Shown here: piece by piece, positions 11,001-22,865 of the stretch
Layout: every line of letters begins with the position of its first letter
How positions within the stretch are numbered: the stretch's first letter is position 1
Assembly: GCA_004431415.1 (NCBI GenBank)
Contig: QPMI01000535.1
Coordinates: 186,001-250,000, forward strand
Reading direction: 5' to 3'
DNA: 64,000 nucleotides
Origin: Cyanophora paradoxa
Taxonomy: Eukaryota; Glaucocystophyceae; Cyanophorales; Cyanophoraceae
The notes under the pieces: generated by a model
The model's database searches: none
Seen by the model: only the letters and a program-made list of their open reading frames with translations
Told to the model about the DNA's origin: nothing
Translations under genes and position numbers: made by a program

Positions 11001-12538
11001 CACCGCCATGTAGTCCTCGTCCTGCGGCGCCCGCGCGTGAGCAGCCGCTGGGCAAGACTGCTGGCCGCGTGAGCAACCGCTGCTGCAAAGGCGGACCTTC
11101 AGCTCGGTCTGGATCCCCATCATGATACAGTTGATCAGAATCGCAGTGCTGCGAATAGGATTTGATGAGTATCTTGACGGATCGACTCGGATCGACGTCG
11201 ATGAACGCACTTGATAACATAGGTGAAGAACGTCGAATCCACAATCCACGCGGCCCAGACCCCGACGGGGAGCTGTGGCCGTAGGTCATGTGAGCAGAAA
11301 GTGGAATGCGAAACACACGTCGCGCAAATTGCAGACACGAGAACGCGCACCGTGTTGATGTTGCGCACGCGGATGAGGCGTCGGTCGATCTTCTGGTCCT
11401 GCGGCGCGCGGCGCGTTAACGTTGCAGCGGCGCGGCGCAGGCCGGCGGCGGGGCGATTGCTGACCTTGTCTGCAGCCGAGCGCTTGAAGATCTTGAAGCG
11501 GACGAGCTGCGTCGGCTTCTCGAACAGCACCTTCGTCATCAGCTTCTCGTCTGCCGCGCGCGTCGACAGCGGCGGCGCGGCGGCGCGCGGCGCGCGGCGG
11601 CGGCGGCGGCGGCGGACCGCGGACGACCTCCGTGGAGGAGTACTGGGGCGCGTTCTCGCTGTTCTCCTCCAGGATCTCGTCCTTCAGGCGGAACTCCTCA
11701 ATGATCTTCTCCCTGCGCCGCCGCCGTCAGCGGCCGTGCTCCAGCACGGGTGTCCACGGGGACGTGGCACGTAGCTGCGTACCGGAAGACAGCGGCGCGG
11801 CTCGAGAGGTCGCGGAAGACCTCCTGCCTGAGCACGTCGCCCTTGGCGGACGGCTCCGGCTTCGGCGTGTGCGCGTAGACTGTGGGCGGCGGCGCAGCCC
11901 CGAAGATGGACGCGATGTCCACTGCATGCGGATCGGCAGATGCCCCTGGGGTTACGGGACAACGGGAAGCGCACCTCCGACACTGGACTCCGAGTTCATT
12001 ACGGCCAGCACGGGGGCGACGCGGCCGGTGCTCTCCTTGTGCTTAGCAAGGACTGTATCCTATCGTAGCGCGTTAGCTAGCGCTTGATAAGGGAAGCCGG
12101 CGCCAATCGAAGCCCAGGGCGCGGTGCGCATGGAGGGGGCGGCACCGAGAAGGTCGGAAGCGGCGGCCCGAGCGTGTGCATGCGGTCCAAAACGACCCCC
12201 GCAGGCCGAGGCACCGCGCCTCCAGCTGACGAACCGGGCACCCTTGCCGTCCCCTGTCCATGGTCGTCATCGCCTTTCGTGCGCGAGAACAAGCCATGCA
12301 GCTTCTTGGACGCTTGGGCGAAGAACCCGTCGTCAGTGCGCGACGGCCGGCGCCCCGGCGAGGTTGCCGACAGGCCGGCAGTGGAAGGACGCCTCGTCTC
12401 GACCTCATCGCCCCGCGCGCTGAGCTGACGGCTGCTGGGGCGAACGACCTGCAACGGTGCAACCAGAGGCGTTCTGCTGGCCGGCTGTGCGTCGCGGCGC
12501 CGCCGGGACGACAGCGGTCCGCCGCGCGAGCTCGACAT
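8009..12538 (-). CDS. CatSper-like voltage-gated cation channel, copy B (complete)
   Basis: Complete copy, read from ATG 12538 (MSSSRGGP) to TGA 8009-8011. Exon 1 (12146-12538) is a basic, Ser/Arg-rich cytoplasmic N-terminus containing FFAQASKKLHGLFSR. Exon 2 begins DTVLAKHKES; exon 3 holds DIASIFGAAPPPTVYAH; further exons encode an amphipathic segment (MTKVLFEKPTQLVRFKIFKR) just before S1. S1-S6 follow as in copy A, with S4 IRTFRVFRTFKVVTRFR and pore TLFQLLTLDQW. The C-terminal tail contains GSQAESQVGSQAGSQ repeats, KKKKSARFGPAEDDPPR and the shared end MALVGLHDSE. All splice joints seen in copy A are conserved, including GC donors at the S2 exon end (CTCAAG|gcccgc) and before S4. Estimated length is about 1050 residues. 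It is convergent with copy A. Role: probable pore subunit of a flagellar/ciliary calcium channel (family inference). Confidence 0.8.
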
Positions 12539-12960
12539 TTGCCAGTGCTTCAGGGTATCTCGGGTGCAAGCACGCCTCTAGAGGACACTCCTGAACCGCG
12601 AAGAGATAGCTAGCGCCATAGGCAAGTACAGAGGCTCATGATGCGTCCGTGCCCAGCCCTGGTGCCAAACAGTATGGCCGTGCTGCGACGCTGAATGGCA
12701 GCGGACGCTGGTAGAGGATAGCGACCGCTCTCTGGTTGGCCTCTCTTCGATTTGGGAGCAGAATTGGTATACGTGCGTGCGAACGCAGCGTCCTGTACCC
12801 AGACGCTACGCCCTGAAGTTGGGCGGCGCCTGTGCGTCTGACGTGCGCCAGGCATAATTCATGCATGACCCCTGCATCTATCTGAACTAGACGTAGTAAT
12901 CTACCTGTAGCTACCTATAGCTACTACTTCCTACGCTCGCCCAACACGTTCACGTCACTG
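12539..12960. other. Intergenic: 5' flank of copy B and 3' flank of copy C
   Basis: No gene supported. The sequence just upstream of the copy B start (12539-12620) does not match the well-conserved upstream region shared by copies C and D, so B has a different promoter. The part near 12880-12950 is low in GC with CTACCTATAGCTACTAC-like repeats. Confidence 0.5.
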
Positions 12961-15797
12961 TTACTCGGAGTCGTGGAGCCCGACCAGCGCCATCGCTGCG
13001 GGCCGGGGCGGTGAGCGCTAGCGGCGCCGGTGGATGCCTTTCCGAGCGGGGCGGGGCGGGGCGGGGCGGGGGGCGCGGGGGCGCACAGGCGAGCTGCATG
13101 AGCTCCTCGTGCTCGCGGATGACCTCCATCAGCCCCTCCATCGACTGCAGGTACGCGAACAGCGTGTCCCTGCCCCGCCCCGCCCGCCCCTCAGCCCCGC
13201 CCCTCAGCCCGCCCCCGCCCCGCCCCCGCCCCCGCCCCGGCGCACCGAGGCCACAGGGTCTCCTTCTTGTACGCGGCGACCGTCGCGATCACGTCCGCGA
13301 TGTCGTCCTGCTCCCGCGCCCACCGCTCGTGCGTGAACGCGTCGATGCCCTCCGCCGCCCCCCGCCCCGCGTTCAGCCTGCGCGCGAGACTTGAGCACGG
13401 GAGCCTCGGAGCTCGGTCTAGGCCCCGCTTCGCGTTGGAGCCCACTTGGAGAGCATCGCCTCGGCGGGGTCCACGCTCCCCTCCTCGTCCGACCCGCCCG
13501 CGCCCGCCCCGGCGCCGTCGTCCGAGCCGGCAGCCGGCGCCGGAATCTCCTCGTCCCTCTTCTCCTCCTCGTCCGCGTTCGAGAAGCTGCGTGGGCGTCA
13601 ACCAACTGGACTGGGCGCTCGGGGGCGGGGGCCCGGGGCCGGGGGCGGACCGGATGCTGCTGACGCCCTTCTTGGCGGGGACCGGAGAGGAGGGGCGGGG
13701 CGGGTCGTCCTCAGCCGACCCGAAGCGCGCCGACTTCTTCTTCTTGCCCTCCTCGCCAACGCTCGCGAAGCTCGCCTTGCTCGCCCGCCCGTCCGGCACC
13801 GGCGACTCCCGGTTCGACTCTGGTGGCGACGGCTCCGGGCTCTTTTCCCCCTCGGGACTCTTGCCGGCCGGACCGAAGCGCGCCGACTTCCTGGCCCCGG
13901 CGGCGGGCGGCGACGGCTGCTCCGTCGCTCCTCCCATGGGCGCGGGCGTCCCGTCCTCCTCGCGCCGCGTCGGCGGGTTCGACTCCACGCCCGTTGGCGT
14001 GCCCGATGTCGACGCCCCCGCAGCCGCCGTCTTCTTCAGCCCGCCCCGCTTCCGCGCCCCCAGCGCCGGGTCGGAGCTGACAGCCACCGTTGTCGCCCCA
14101 AACTGAACGCTGCCGCGCCGGTTCGGGCGGAAGCTCTCCGCGTCCGGCCCCAGCGATCGCAGCGCGCCGCTCGCCGGCCCGCTCCCCGCCCCGACGCTCA
14201 GCGCCCCGCTGCCCGGCTGGGCGGTGGCCGCCTTGACTCCATCCCCCCCCTCCCGCTCCGCCGCGACCGCCCGGTCCGTCATCGGCGGCGGCGGGCCGGG
14301 CTCCTGGTTCCGAACCCACGCTGCCTGCCTGTGTCAGCGCTGGCGAGCGGGGAGGGGCGAGCGAGCGGGGAGGGGCGAGAGCGTGGTTGTTGCCGCACCG
14401 GCGAGCTTCGCGCGGGGATCCTCGACCTCGTCGGCCGCCGCGAAGCCGACCCCCTTCTTCGACTTCGGTCTCTGCTTCTTCCCGCCCTGCGCACGCCCGC
14501 CGCAGCGCCGGTCAGCCCCGGGCGCGGCCACGAGAACGGCGGGGCCGCTCGCCTCGTCGGAGACGCTGGCCGGCGCGTCGTCGTCGGCCTGCCGCTGGCT
14601 CCCCGCCTGGCTGCCGACCTGGCTCCCCGCCTGGCTCCCGGCGTCCCCGCCCTTGTTCAGCGCCTCGAGCAGGTTCGCCGAGAGCGCCGGGCCAGCGGCG
14701 TCGCCTGCTTGTTCTGCGCGCTCTCGGTTCTTGAAGCGCTGGTTGAGCTTCTTCAGCATCCGCTCGAGCTTGCGCTTCTTCGCCTCGTCCTTCGCCTGCT
14801 TCGCCAGCTCCGCGCTGATCGCCCGGAAGTTCCGCACTGCGCTCCCGTCGGCGATCGCTCGCGGGCGCAGCCGAGCGGGGGCGGCGCGGACCCATGACAC
14901 CGATGAAGATGTTGCGGAAGATAAACGCCCCGATCCACACCCATGTCACGAAGTAGAAGATCGTGATTGGGCCGATGGTGTACTTGGTTATCTCCATGCA
15001 CATCCTGCTTGCGTTTTCAGAGGCCGATTGACATCCGGCTATAGCTAGCGCTGGGCAATCAGAACACGCACTTGTACCACTGGTCGAGGGTCAAAAGCTG
15101 GAACAGCGTCAGCATTGCCGTGCCAAAGTTCCTGTGAAATGTACCATTAAAAATGAATGCTCGCTGCATTGGTTCACATACGATTGACGCACGAAAATTT
15201 GTGCCGGAAAAGGAGTCCAGGAAGGGCTGATTCCGAATAGGACGAGAAGGACGCCACGCCGAAGACCTGCGGGGGAACCGCGGCGTTGGAGGGGTATGGG
15301 CGCGGACGGCAGAGGCGGAGGGGTACCGCGTAGAGGTAGAAGAGCAGCATCATCAGCAGCGCGATGTACCCGAATTGCTGAGGGGTACGTCAGCGAAGCG
15401 AGGGGTACACTCGGGTCGCGGCAGAGAGTCGCGTACCCCGAAGGCGTCGAGGACCGTTCTGACGATGATCTTTAGGTTCCGGAACCGCGTGACGACCTTG
15501 AACGTTCGGAAGACTCGGAAGGTCCGGATCTGCGCGGCCGTCAGCCATCCACGCCTTCGAAGATGGGGCGGGCGTGCGAGCCTGCCGCGCGACGATGGTG
15601 ATGACGTTCTTGTCGCCGGCGCGCGCTGTCGGGCGAGTGGTCAATCGCAACGGGCGCGCAACGCCGGCGGGGCGCGCAACGCCTGCGGGGCGCGCGCGCG
15701 GGGCGCACTGGGGCCCGAGGCGGCGACGATGATCTCCGGTATGATGGAGAGGAAAGTCACGAGGAAGTCCTGCGGCCGCCGTAAGGCGCGCGGCGCA

Positions 15798-15829
<32 letters not shown>

Positions 15830-16590
15830 GCGCGCACGAAGATGTTCCAGCCGCTCTGCCAGAACTTCTCGAAGTTGTCGGCCCACTGCGAGGGGCGAGG
15901 GAGCGTTGGCGCGGCGACGCGCGGCGGGCGGAAGGGGCGGGGGGGCGGGCCTTGAGGAAGATCTCAATGGCGAAGAGGATGAGAATCATGTAATCCATGA
16001 TGCTTAGCACACGAACCGTCATGTAATCCTCGTCCTGCGGCGTGTAAAAGAGGCATACGTTGCGATGATGCATCTAGCTATAGATTCAGGTTCGCACTTT
16101 TAGATCAACTTGGATCCCCATCGTCAGGCAGTTGATCAGAATTGCAATGCTGCGGATTCGAAACGCCGCCTTAATGTTGATTAGACGGCCATGGGACGCA
16201 ATGGCGCACTTGACTACACGCGAGAAGATCGTCGAATCCACAACCATCCCCGCCCAGACCCCAACGGGGAGCTGTGGCCGTATATATGTCATGTGAGCAG
16301 AGGGTGCGACGCGAAACACACGTCGCGGAAATTGCAGACACGAAAAAGAGCACCGTGTTGATGTTGCGCACGCGGATGAGGCGCCGGTCTATCTTCTGAT
16401 CCTGCGGCACCAGGCGCGTGGGTGCGGTGGCTCGCGGGCAGGTGGCGGCGCCGGCCGGCGGCGGGACGGACCTTGTCTGCAGCCGAGCGCTTGAAGATCT
16501 TGAAGCGGACGAGCTGCGTCGGCTTCTCGAACAGCACCTTCGTCATCAGCTTCTCGTCTGCCGCGCGCGTCGACAGCGGCGGCGCGGCGC

Positions 16591-16624
<34 letters not shown>

Positions 16625-17564
16625 ACCGCGGACGACCTCCGTGGAGGAGTACTGGGGCGCGTTCTCGCTGTTCTCCTCCAGGATCTCGTCCTTCAGGCGG
16701 AACTCCTCAATGATCTTCTCCCTGCGCCGCCGCCGTCGACGTCAGCGGCCGTGCTCCAGCGCGGGCGCCCACGGGGACGTGGCACGTAGCTGCGTACCGG
16801 AAGACAGCGGCGCGGCTCGAGAGGTCGCGGAAGACCTCCTGCCTGAGCACGTCGCCCTTGGCGGACGGCTCCGGCTTCGGCGTGTGCGCGTAGACTGTGG
16901 GCGGCGGCGCAGCCCCGAAGATGGACGCGATGTCCACTGCATGCGGATCGGCAGATGCCCCTGGGGTTACGGGACAACGGGAAGCGCACCTCCGACACTG
17001 GACTCCGAGTTCATTACGGCCAGCACGGGGGCGACGCGGCCGGTGCTCTCCTTGTGCTTAGCAAGGACTGTATCCTATCGTAGCGCGTTAGCTAGCGCTT
17101 GAGAAGGGAAGCCGGCGCCAATCGAAGCCCAGGGCGCGGTGCCACGGTGCGCAGGGAGGGGGCTGCACCGAGAAGGTCGGAAGCGGCGGTCCGAGCGCGT
17201 GCATGCGGTCCAAAGCGACCCCCGCAGGCCGCGGCACCGCGCCTCCAGCCGACGAACCGGGCACCCTTGCCGTCCCCTGTCCATGGTCGTCATCGCCTTT
17301 CGCGCGCGAGAACAAGCCATGCAGCTTCTTGGACGCTTGGGCGAAGAACCCGTCGTCAGTGCGCGACGGCCGGCGCCCCGGCGAGGTTGCCGACAGGCCG
17401 GCAGTGGAAGGACGCCTCGTCTCGACCTCATCGCCCCGCGCGCTGAGCTGACGGCTGCTGGGGCGAACGACCTGCAACGGTGCAACCAGAGGCGTTCTGC
17501 TGGCCGGCTGTGCGTCGCGGCGCCGCCGGGACGAGACGAGCGAAGCGCCGCGCGAGCTTGGCAT
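12961..17564 (-). CDS. CatSper-like voltage-gated cation channel, copy C (complete, mosaic)
   Basis: Complete copy from ATG 17564 (MPSSRGASLV) to TAA 12961-12963. Order of parts is as in copy B: Ser/Arg-rich N-terminus, exon with DIASIFGAAPPPTVYAH, pre-S1 helix, S1 (LPVGVWAGMVVDSTIF), S2, S3, S4 with regular Arg spacing, S5, pore with TLDQW, S6, basic helix (AKKRKLERMLKKLNQRF), tail, and the end MALVGLHDSE. The tail is rearranged relative to copy B: an extra KSARFGPAGKSPEGEKSPEP stretch replaces the poly-Ala segment. The gene is a patchwork: introns and exons around the pore (about 14880-15240) and around S1 (about 16090-16290) are nearly identical to copy D, whereas the S5 segment (about 15241-15420) follows copy B. 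No frame break was seen in the exons I checked. Confidence 0.8.
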
Positions 17565-18089
17565 CGAGCTGAGGCGCTCAGCTAACCGGCGCCTATGACG
17601 TGCTATGCCATAGATGCTGCGGATGCGGTGCTTTAGCGGATCCTCTAGATCTCGGGCGCGACTTCGCCGCGCGTCGCGCAGGCCCGCCGCGGCCGCGCAG
17701 CCGGTGCTTGACGGGGGTGTCAAACGCGCCCGCCTCAGCGGCAGGCCAGCTAACGCTGCAACCTTGGCAAAGCTTAGATAGGCGACTTTGGATGGTGCTC
17801 AGCCGGGTCGGCAGATGGCGCCGGCTGACGGCAGCTACGCAAAGTTGACGTACCCCGGCCGACGACCTTTCAATTATCGGTGAAATTTCATAATCATAGT
17901 AAAATTAATTGCTGCAGTCAAAAGATTGAATTACGGCCCGGCGCGGTACCCGGGCGGGTGGCGCCGGTGCGGGGAGCCAGGGCCCTGGGGGTACGCAGAA
18001 TACGACAGCAAGCTAGCGCTTCGAATTCGCCGCAGGAAGTTCGCTCGCCGCCGCAGCGCCGCCGGCCGCGGGCCGCCGGCACGTCGACG
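17565..18089. other. Intergenic: shared promoter-type region of copy C
   Basis: Positions 17565-17720 are almost identical to the region upstream of copy D (22866-23030), differing by short indels. This conservation outside coding sequence indicates duplicated upstream regulatory DNA or very recent copying. The rest (about 17720-18060) shows no gene; a low-GC patch lies at 17860-17930. Confidence 0.55.
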
Positions 18090-21000
18090 TCACTCGGAGT
18101 CGTGGAGCCCGACAAGCGCCATCGCTGCGGGGCGGGGCGCCGGCGGTACAGGTGAGCAGCGCCGGCGCGGGTCGATGGCTTCCCGAGCGGGGCGGGGCGG
18201 TGCGGGGGGCGCACAGGCGAGCTGCATGAGCTCCTCGTGCTCGCGGATGACCTCCATCAGCCCCTCCATCGACTGCAGGTACGCGAACAGCGTGTCCCTG
18301 CCCCCGCCCCGCCCCGCCCCCTCAGCCCGCCCCCTCAGCCCCGCCCCCCGCCCCCGCCCCCGCCCCCGCCCCGGCGCACCGAGGCCACAGGGTCTCCTTC
18401 TTGTACGCGGCGACCGTCGCGATCACGTCCGCGATGTCGTCCTGCTCCCGCGCCCACCGCTCGTGCGTGAACACGTCGATGCCCTCCGCCGCCCCCCGCC
18501 CCGCGTTCAGCCTGCGCGCGAGACTTGAGCACGGGAGCCTCGGAGCTCGGTCTAGGCCCCGCTTCGCGTTGGAGCCCACTTGGAGAGCATCGCCTCGGCG
18601 GGGTCCACGCTCCCCTCCTCGTCTGACCCGCCCGCGCCCGCCCCGGCGCCGTCGTCCGAGCCGGCAGCCGGCGCCGGAATCTCCTCGTCCCTCTTCTCCT
18701 CCTCGTCCGCGTTCGAGAAGCTGCCGAAGCGTGAGCCGCGGCGAGGCGCCGGCGCCGGGCGTTTGGGGCGGGGGCCGGGGGCGGACCGGATGCTGCTGAC
18801 GCCCTTCTTGGCGGGGACGGGGGAACCGGCGTCGGCGCGGGGCGGGTCGTCCTCGGCGGGCCCGAAGCGCGCCGACTTCTTCTTCTTGCCCTCCTCGCCG
18901 GCGCTCGCGAAGCTCGCCTTGCTCGCCCGCCCGTCCGCCACCGGCGACTCCCGTCCGGTACCGGCGACCTTCTTGGCGGGGACCGGGGATCCGGAGCTCG
19001 AGCCGGCTTCGAATTCTGCGCGGGGCGGGTCGTCCTCGACCGGCTTAAAGCGCGCCGACTTCCTGGCCCAGGCGGCGGGCGGCGACGGCTGCTCCGTCGC
19101 TCCTCCCATGGGCGTCCCGTCCTCCTCGCGCCGCGTCGGCGGGTTCGACTCCACGCCCGTCGGCGTGCCCGATGTCGACGCCCCCGCAGCCGCCGTCTTC
19201 TTCAGCCCGCCCCGCTTCCGCGTCCCCAGCGCCGGGTCGGAGCTGACAGCCACCGTTGTCGTCCCGAACTGAACGCTGCCGCGCCGGTTCGGGCGGAAGC
19301 TCTCCGCGTCCGGCCCCAACGACTGCAGCGCGCCGCTTGCCGGCCCGCTCCCCGCCCCGACGCTCAGCGCCCCGCTGCCCGGCTGGGCGATGGCCGCCTT
19401 GGCCCCCTCCAGCCCCTCCCGCTCCGCCGCGACCGCCCGGTCCGTCATCGGCGGCGGCGGGCCGGGTTCCTGGTTCCGAACCCACGCTGCCTGCCTGTGT
19501 CAGCGCTGGCGAGCGGGGAGGGGCGAGCGAGCGGGGAGGGGCGAGAGCGTGGTTGTTGCCGCACCGGCGAGCTTCGCGCGGGGATCCTCGACCTCGTCGG
19601 CCGCCGCGAAGCCGACCCCCTTCTTCGACTTCGGTCTCTGCTTCTTCCCGCCCTGCGCACGCCCGCCGCAGCGCCGGTCAGCCCCGGGCGCGGCCACGAG
19701 AACGGCGGGCGGCTGGCCTCGTCGGAGACGCTGGCCGGCGCGTCGTCGTCGGCCTGCCGCTGGCTCCCCGCCTGGCTGCCGACCTGGCTCCCCGCCTGGC
19801 TCCCGGCGTCCCCACCCTTGTTCAGCGCCTCGAGCAGGTTCGCCGAGAGCGCCGGGCCAGCGGCGTCGCCTGCTTGTTCTGCGCGCTCTCGGTTCTTGAA
19901 GCGCTGGTTGAGCTTCTTCAGCATCCGCTCGAGCTTGCGCTTCTTCGCCTCGTCCTTCGCCTGCTTCGCCAGCTCCGCGCTGATCGCCCGGAAGTTCCGC
20001 ACTGCGCTCCCGTCGGCGATCGATATCGCGCGCCGTTTCAGCCGGGCGGGACCGAAACGTACTCATGACACCGATGAAGATGTTGCGGAAGATAAACGCC
20101 CCGATCCACACCCATGTCACGAAGTAGAAGATCGTGATTGGGCCGATGGTGTACTTGGTTATCTCCATGCACATCCTGCTTGCGTTTTCAGGGGCCGATT
20201 GACATCCGGCTATATATAGCTAGCGCTGGGCAATCAGAACACGCACTTGTACCACTGGTCGAGGGTCAAAAGCTGGAACAGTGTCAGCATTGCCGTGCCA
20301 AAGTTCCTGTGAAATGTACCATTAAAAATGAATGCTCGCTGCATTGGTTCACATACGATTGACGCACGAAAATTTGTGCCGGTAAAGGAGTCCAGGCAGG
20401 GCTGATTCCGAGTACGATTCGAACGACGCGACTCCAAAGACCTGAGCGGGTGCACATGTGCATGTACACATGGCGTCATCAATATCACAGAGGTCATGCG
20501 TAAGCGAGGTGTATACGTAGGCGTCGCGGCATACCGCATAAAGATAGAACAGCAGCATCATGAGGAGACAGATGTACCCAAATTGCTGCGAAAGCACACC
20601 TCTGAGATCTAGAATACCACCACAGAATTCGAAGCACGCGTATATGTCGACGTCGTGCTAGAGTTAAACGTATGTATGTACATACGCTGAATGCGTCAAA
20701 TACGGTCCGGATGATGAGGCGAAGGTTCCGAAACCGAGTGACGACTTTAAATGCACGGAACACGCGAAATGTTCGAATCTGAGCGAATGCCACGTAGATC
20801 ATCTCGTTGTGCAACTTGCTGGTGGAAATACAAATGGATTGTGGACAAACCTGCCGTGCGACAATGGTGATGATACTCTGATCCCCGGCACGTTCTTTGG
20901 GTGGTTGAATCTATATATCAGCGCGCGCAACGTCGGCGGGGGCCGCGGGGCGCACTGGGGCCCGAGGCGGCGACGATGATCTCCGGTATGATGGAGAGGA

Positions 21001-22865
21001 ACGTCACGAGGAAGTCCTGCGGCCGCCGTAAGGCGCGCGGCGCAGCGGCGGCGGCGGCGGCGGCGGCGGCGAGGCGCGCACGAAGATGTTCCAGCCGCTC
21101 TGCCAGAATCTCTCGAAGCTATCGAGCCACTGCGAGGACGGGCGTTGGTGCGAAGCGGCGCGTGCACGGGCGGAAGGCCTAGGGGCGGGGTGGCGGGCCT
21201 TGAGGAAGATTTCGATGGCGAACAGGATGAGGATCATATAATCCATGATGCTCAGCACACGGGCCGTCATGTAATCCTCGTCCTGCGAATTCGAATGGTG
21301 ACGGTTGCAGTGAATATCACTTCGAATACGTCCATTGCCGAATTCAAGTTCGCACTTTAAGCTCGGTCTGGATCCCCATCGTCAGGCAGTTGATCAGAAT
21401 TGCAATGCTGCGGATTCGAAACGCCGCCTTAATGTTGATAAGACGGCCATGGGACGCAATAGCGCACTTGACTACACGCGAGAAGATCGTCGAATCCACA
21501 ACCATCCCCGCCCAGACCCCAACGGGGAGCTGTGGCCGTAGGTCATGTGAGCAGAAAGTGGAATGCGAAACACACGTCGCGCAAATTGCAGACACGAGAA
21601 CGCGCACCGTGTTGATGTTGCGCACGCGGATGAGGCGCCGGTCTATCTTCTGGTCCTGCGGCACCAGGCGCGTGGGTGCGGTGGCTCGCGGGCAGGTGGC
21701 GGCGCCGGCCGGCGGCGGGACGGACCTTGTCTGCAGCCGAGCGCTTGAAGATCTTGAAGCGGACGAGCTGCGTCGGCTTCTCGAACAGCACCTTCGTCAT
21801 CAGCTTCTCGTCTGCCGCGCGCGTCGACAGCGGCGGCGCGGCGGCGCGCGGCGCGCGGCGGCGGCGGCGGCGGCGGACCGCGGACGACCTCCGTGGAGGA
21901 GTACTGGGGCGCGTTCTCGCTGTTCTCCTCCAGGATCTCGTCCTTCAGGCGGAACTCCTCAATGATCTTCTCCCTGTGCCGGCGCCGTCATGATCAGCGG
22001 CCGTCAGCGGCGCAGGCGGGGCCTATGGTTGCGGACCGGAAGACAGCGGCGCGGCTCGAGAGGTCGCGGAAGACCTCCTGCCTGAGCACGTCGCCCTTGG
22101 CGGACGGCGCCGGCTCCGGCGGGTGCGCGTAGACGGTGGGCGGCGGCGCTGCCCCGAAGATGGACGCAAGGTCCACTGCAAAATTCGGTGGCATCGGAGT
22201 CAGATGAGTCACGCAGCGTGGCACGGGGCGGCGGGAAGCGCACGTCCGCTCGCGAGGGACGGCGCGAAGGAAGAACCGGCCTCCGAATTCACGAGCGCCA
22301 GCATCGGAGCTACACGCCCCGCGCTCTCCCTGTGCTTGGCGAGCACAGCCTCCTGCCGAGGCCCGGCGGCGCGCGCGTTAGCTTGCGCTCGAGTAAGGGG
22401 ATCCGGAGCCGGCGCCAATCGAAGCCCAGGGCGCGGTGCGCAGGGATTTGGAGGGGGCTGCACCGAGAAGGTCGGAAGCGGCAGCCCGAGCGCGTGCATG
22501 CGGTCCAAAGCGACCCCCGCAGGCCGCGGCACCGCGCCTCCAGCCGACGAACCGGGCACCCTTGCCGTCCCCTGTCCATGGTCGTCATCGCCTTTCGCGC
22601 GCGAGAACAAGCCATGCAGCTTCTTGGACGCTTGGGCGAAGAACCCGTCGTCAGTGCGCGACGGCCGGCGCCCCGGCGAGGTTGCCGACAGGCCGGCAGT
22701 GGAAGGACGCCTCGTCTCGACCTCATCGCCCCGCGCGCTGAGCTGACGGCTGCTGGGGCGAACGACCTGCAACGTTAACGGTGCAACCAGAGGCGTTCTG
22801 CTGGCCGGCTGTGCGTCGCGGCGCCGCCGGGACGAGACGAGCGAAGCGCCGCGCGAGCTTGGCAT
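18090..22865 (-). CDS. CatSper-like voltage-gated cation channel, copy D (complete, most divergent)
   Basis: Complete copy from ATG 22865 (MPSSRGASLV) to TGA 18090-18092. It has the same exon plan as copies A-C, but the middle exons and introns (about 20410-20900) are more divergent and less GC-rich. Differences include FESYSESALPGLLYRHKF before the pore, IRTFRVFRAFKVVTRFR in S4 and GDQSIITIVARQ before S4. The pore TLFQLLTLDQW and S6 are intact. Its donor before the S4 exon is GT (GGCAG|gtttgtcc) where A, B and C have GC. Exon 2 differs from B and C (EAVLAKHRESAGRV) and is longer. The tail carries an in-frame duplication of a KSARF...EDDPPRA...SPVPAKK segment. It could be the founder of this cluster, but that is inference. 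Confidence 0.8.

Noticed and set aside
1-22865. Assembly duplication as an explanation for the four channel copies
   Set aside because: Introns, upstream regions, tails and even donor dinucleotides differ among copies, so they are not simple copies of one locus; local collapse or chimerism in copy C cannot be fully excluded without reads.
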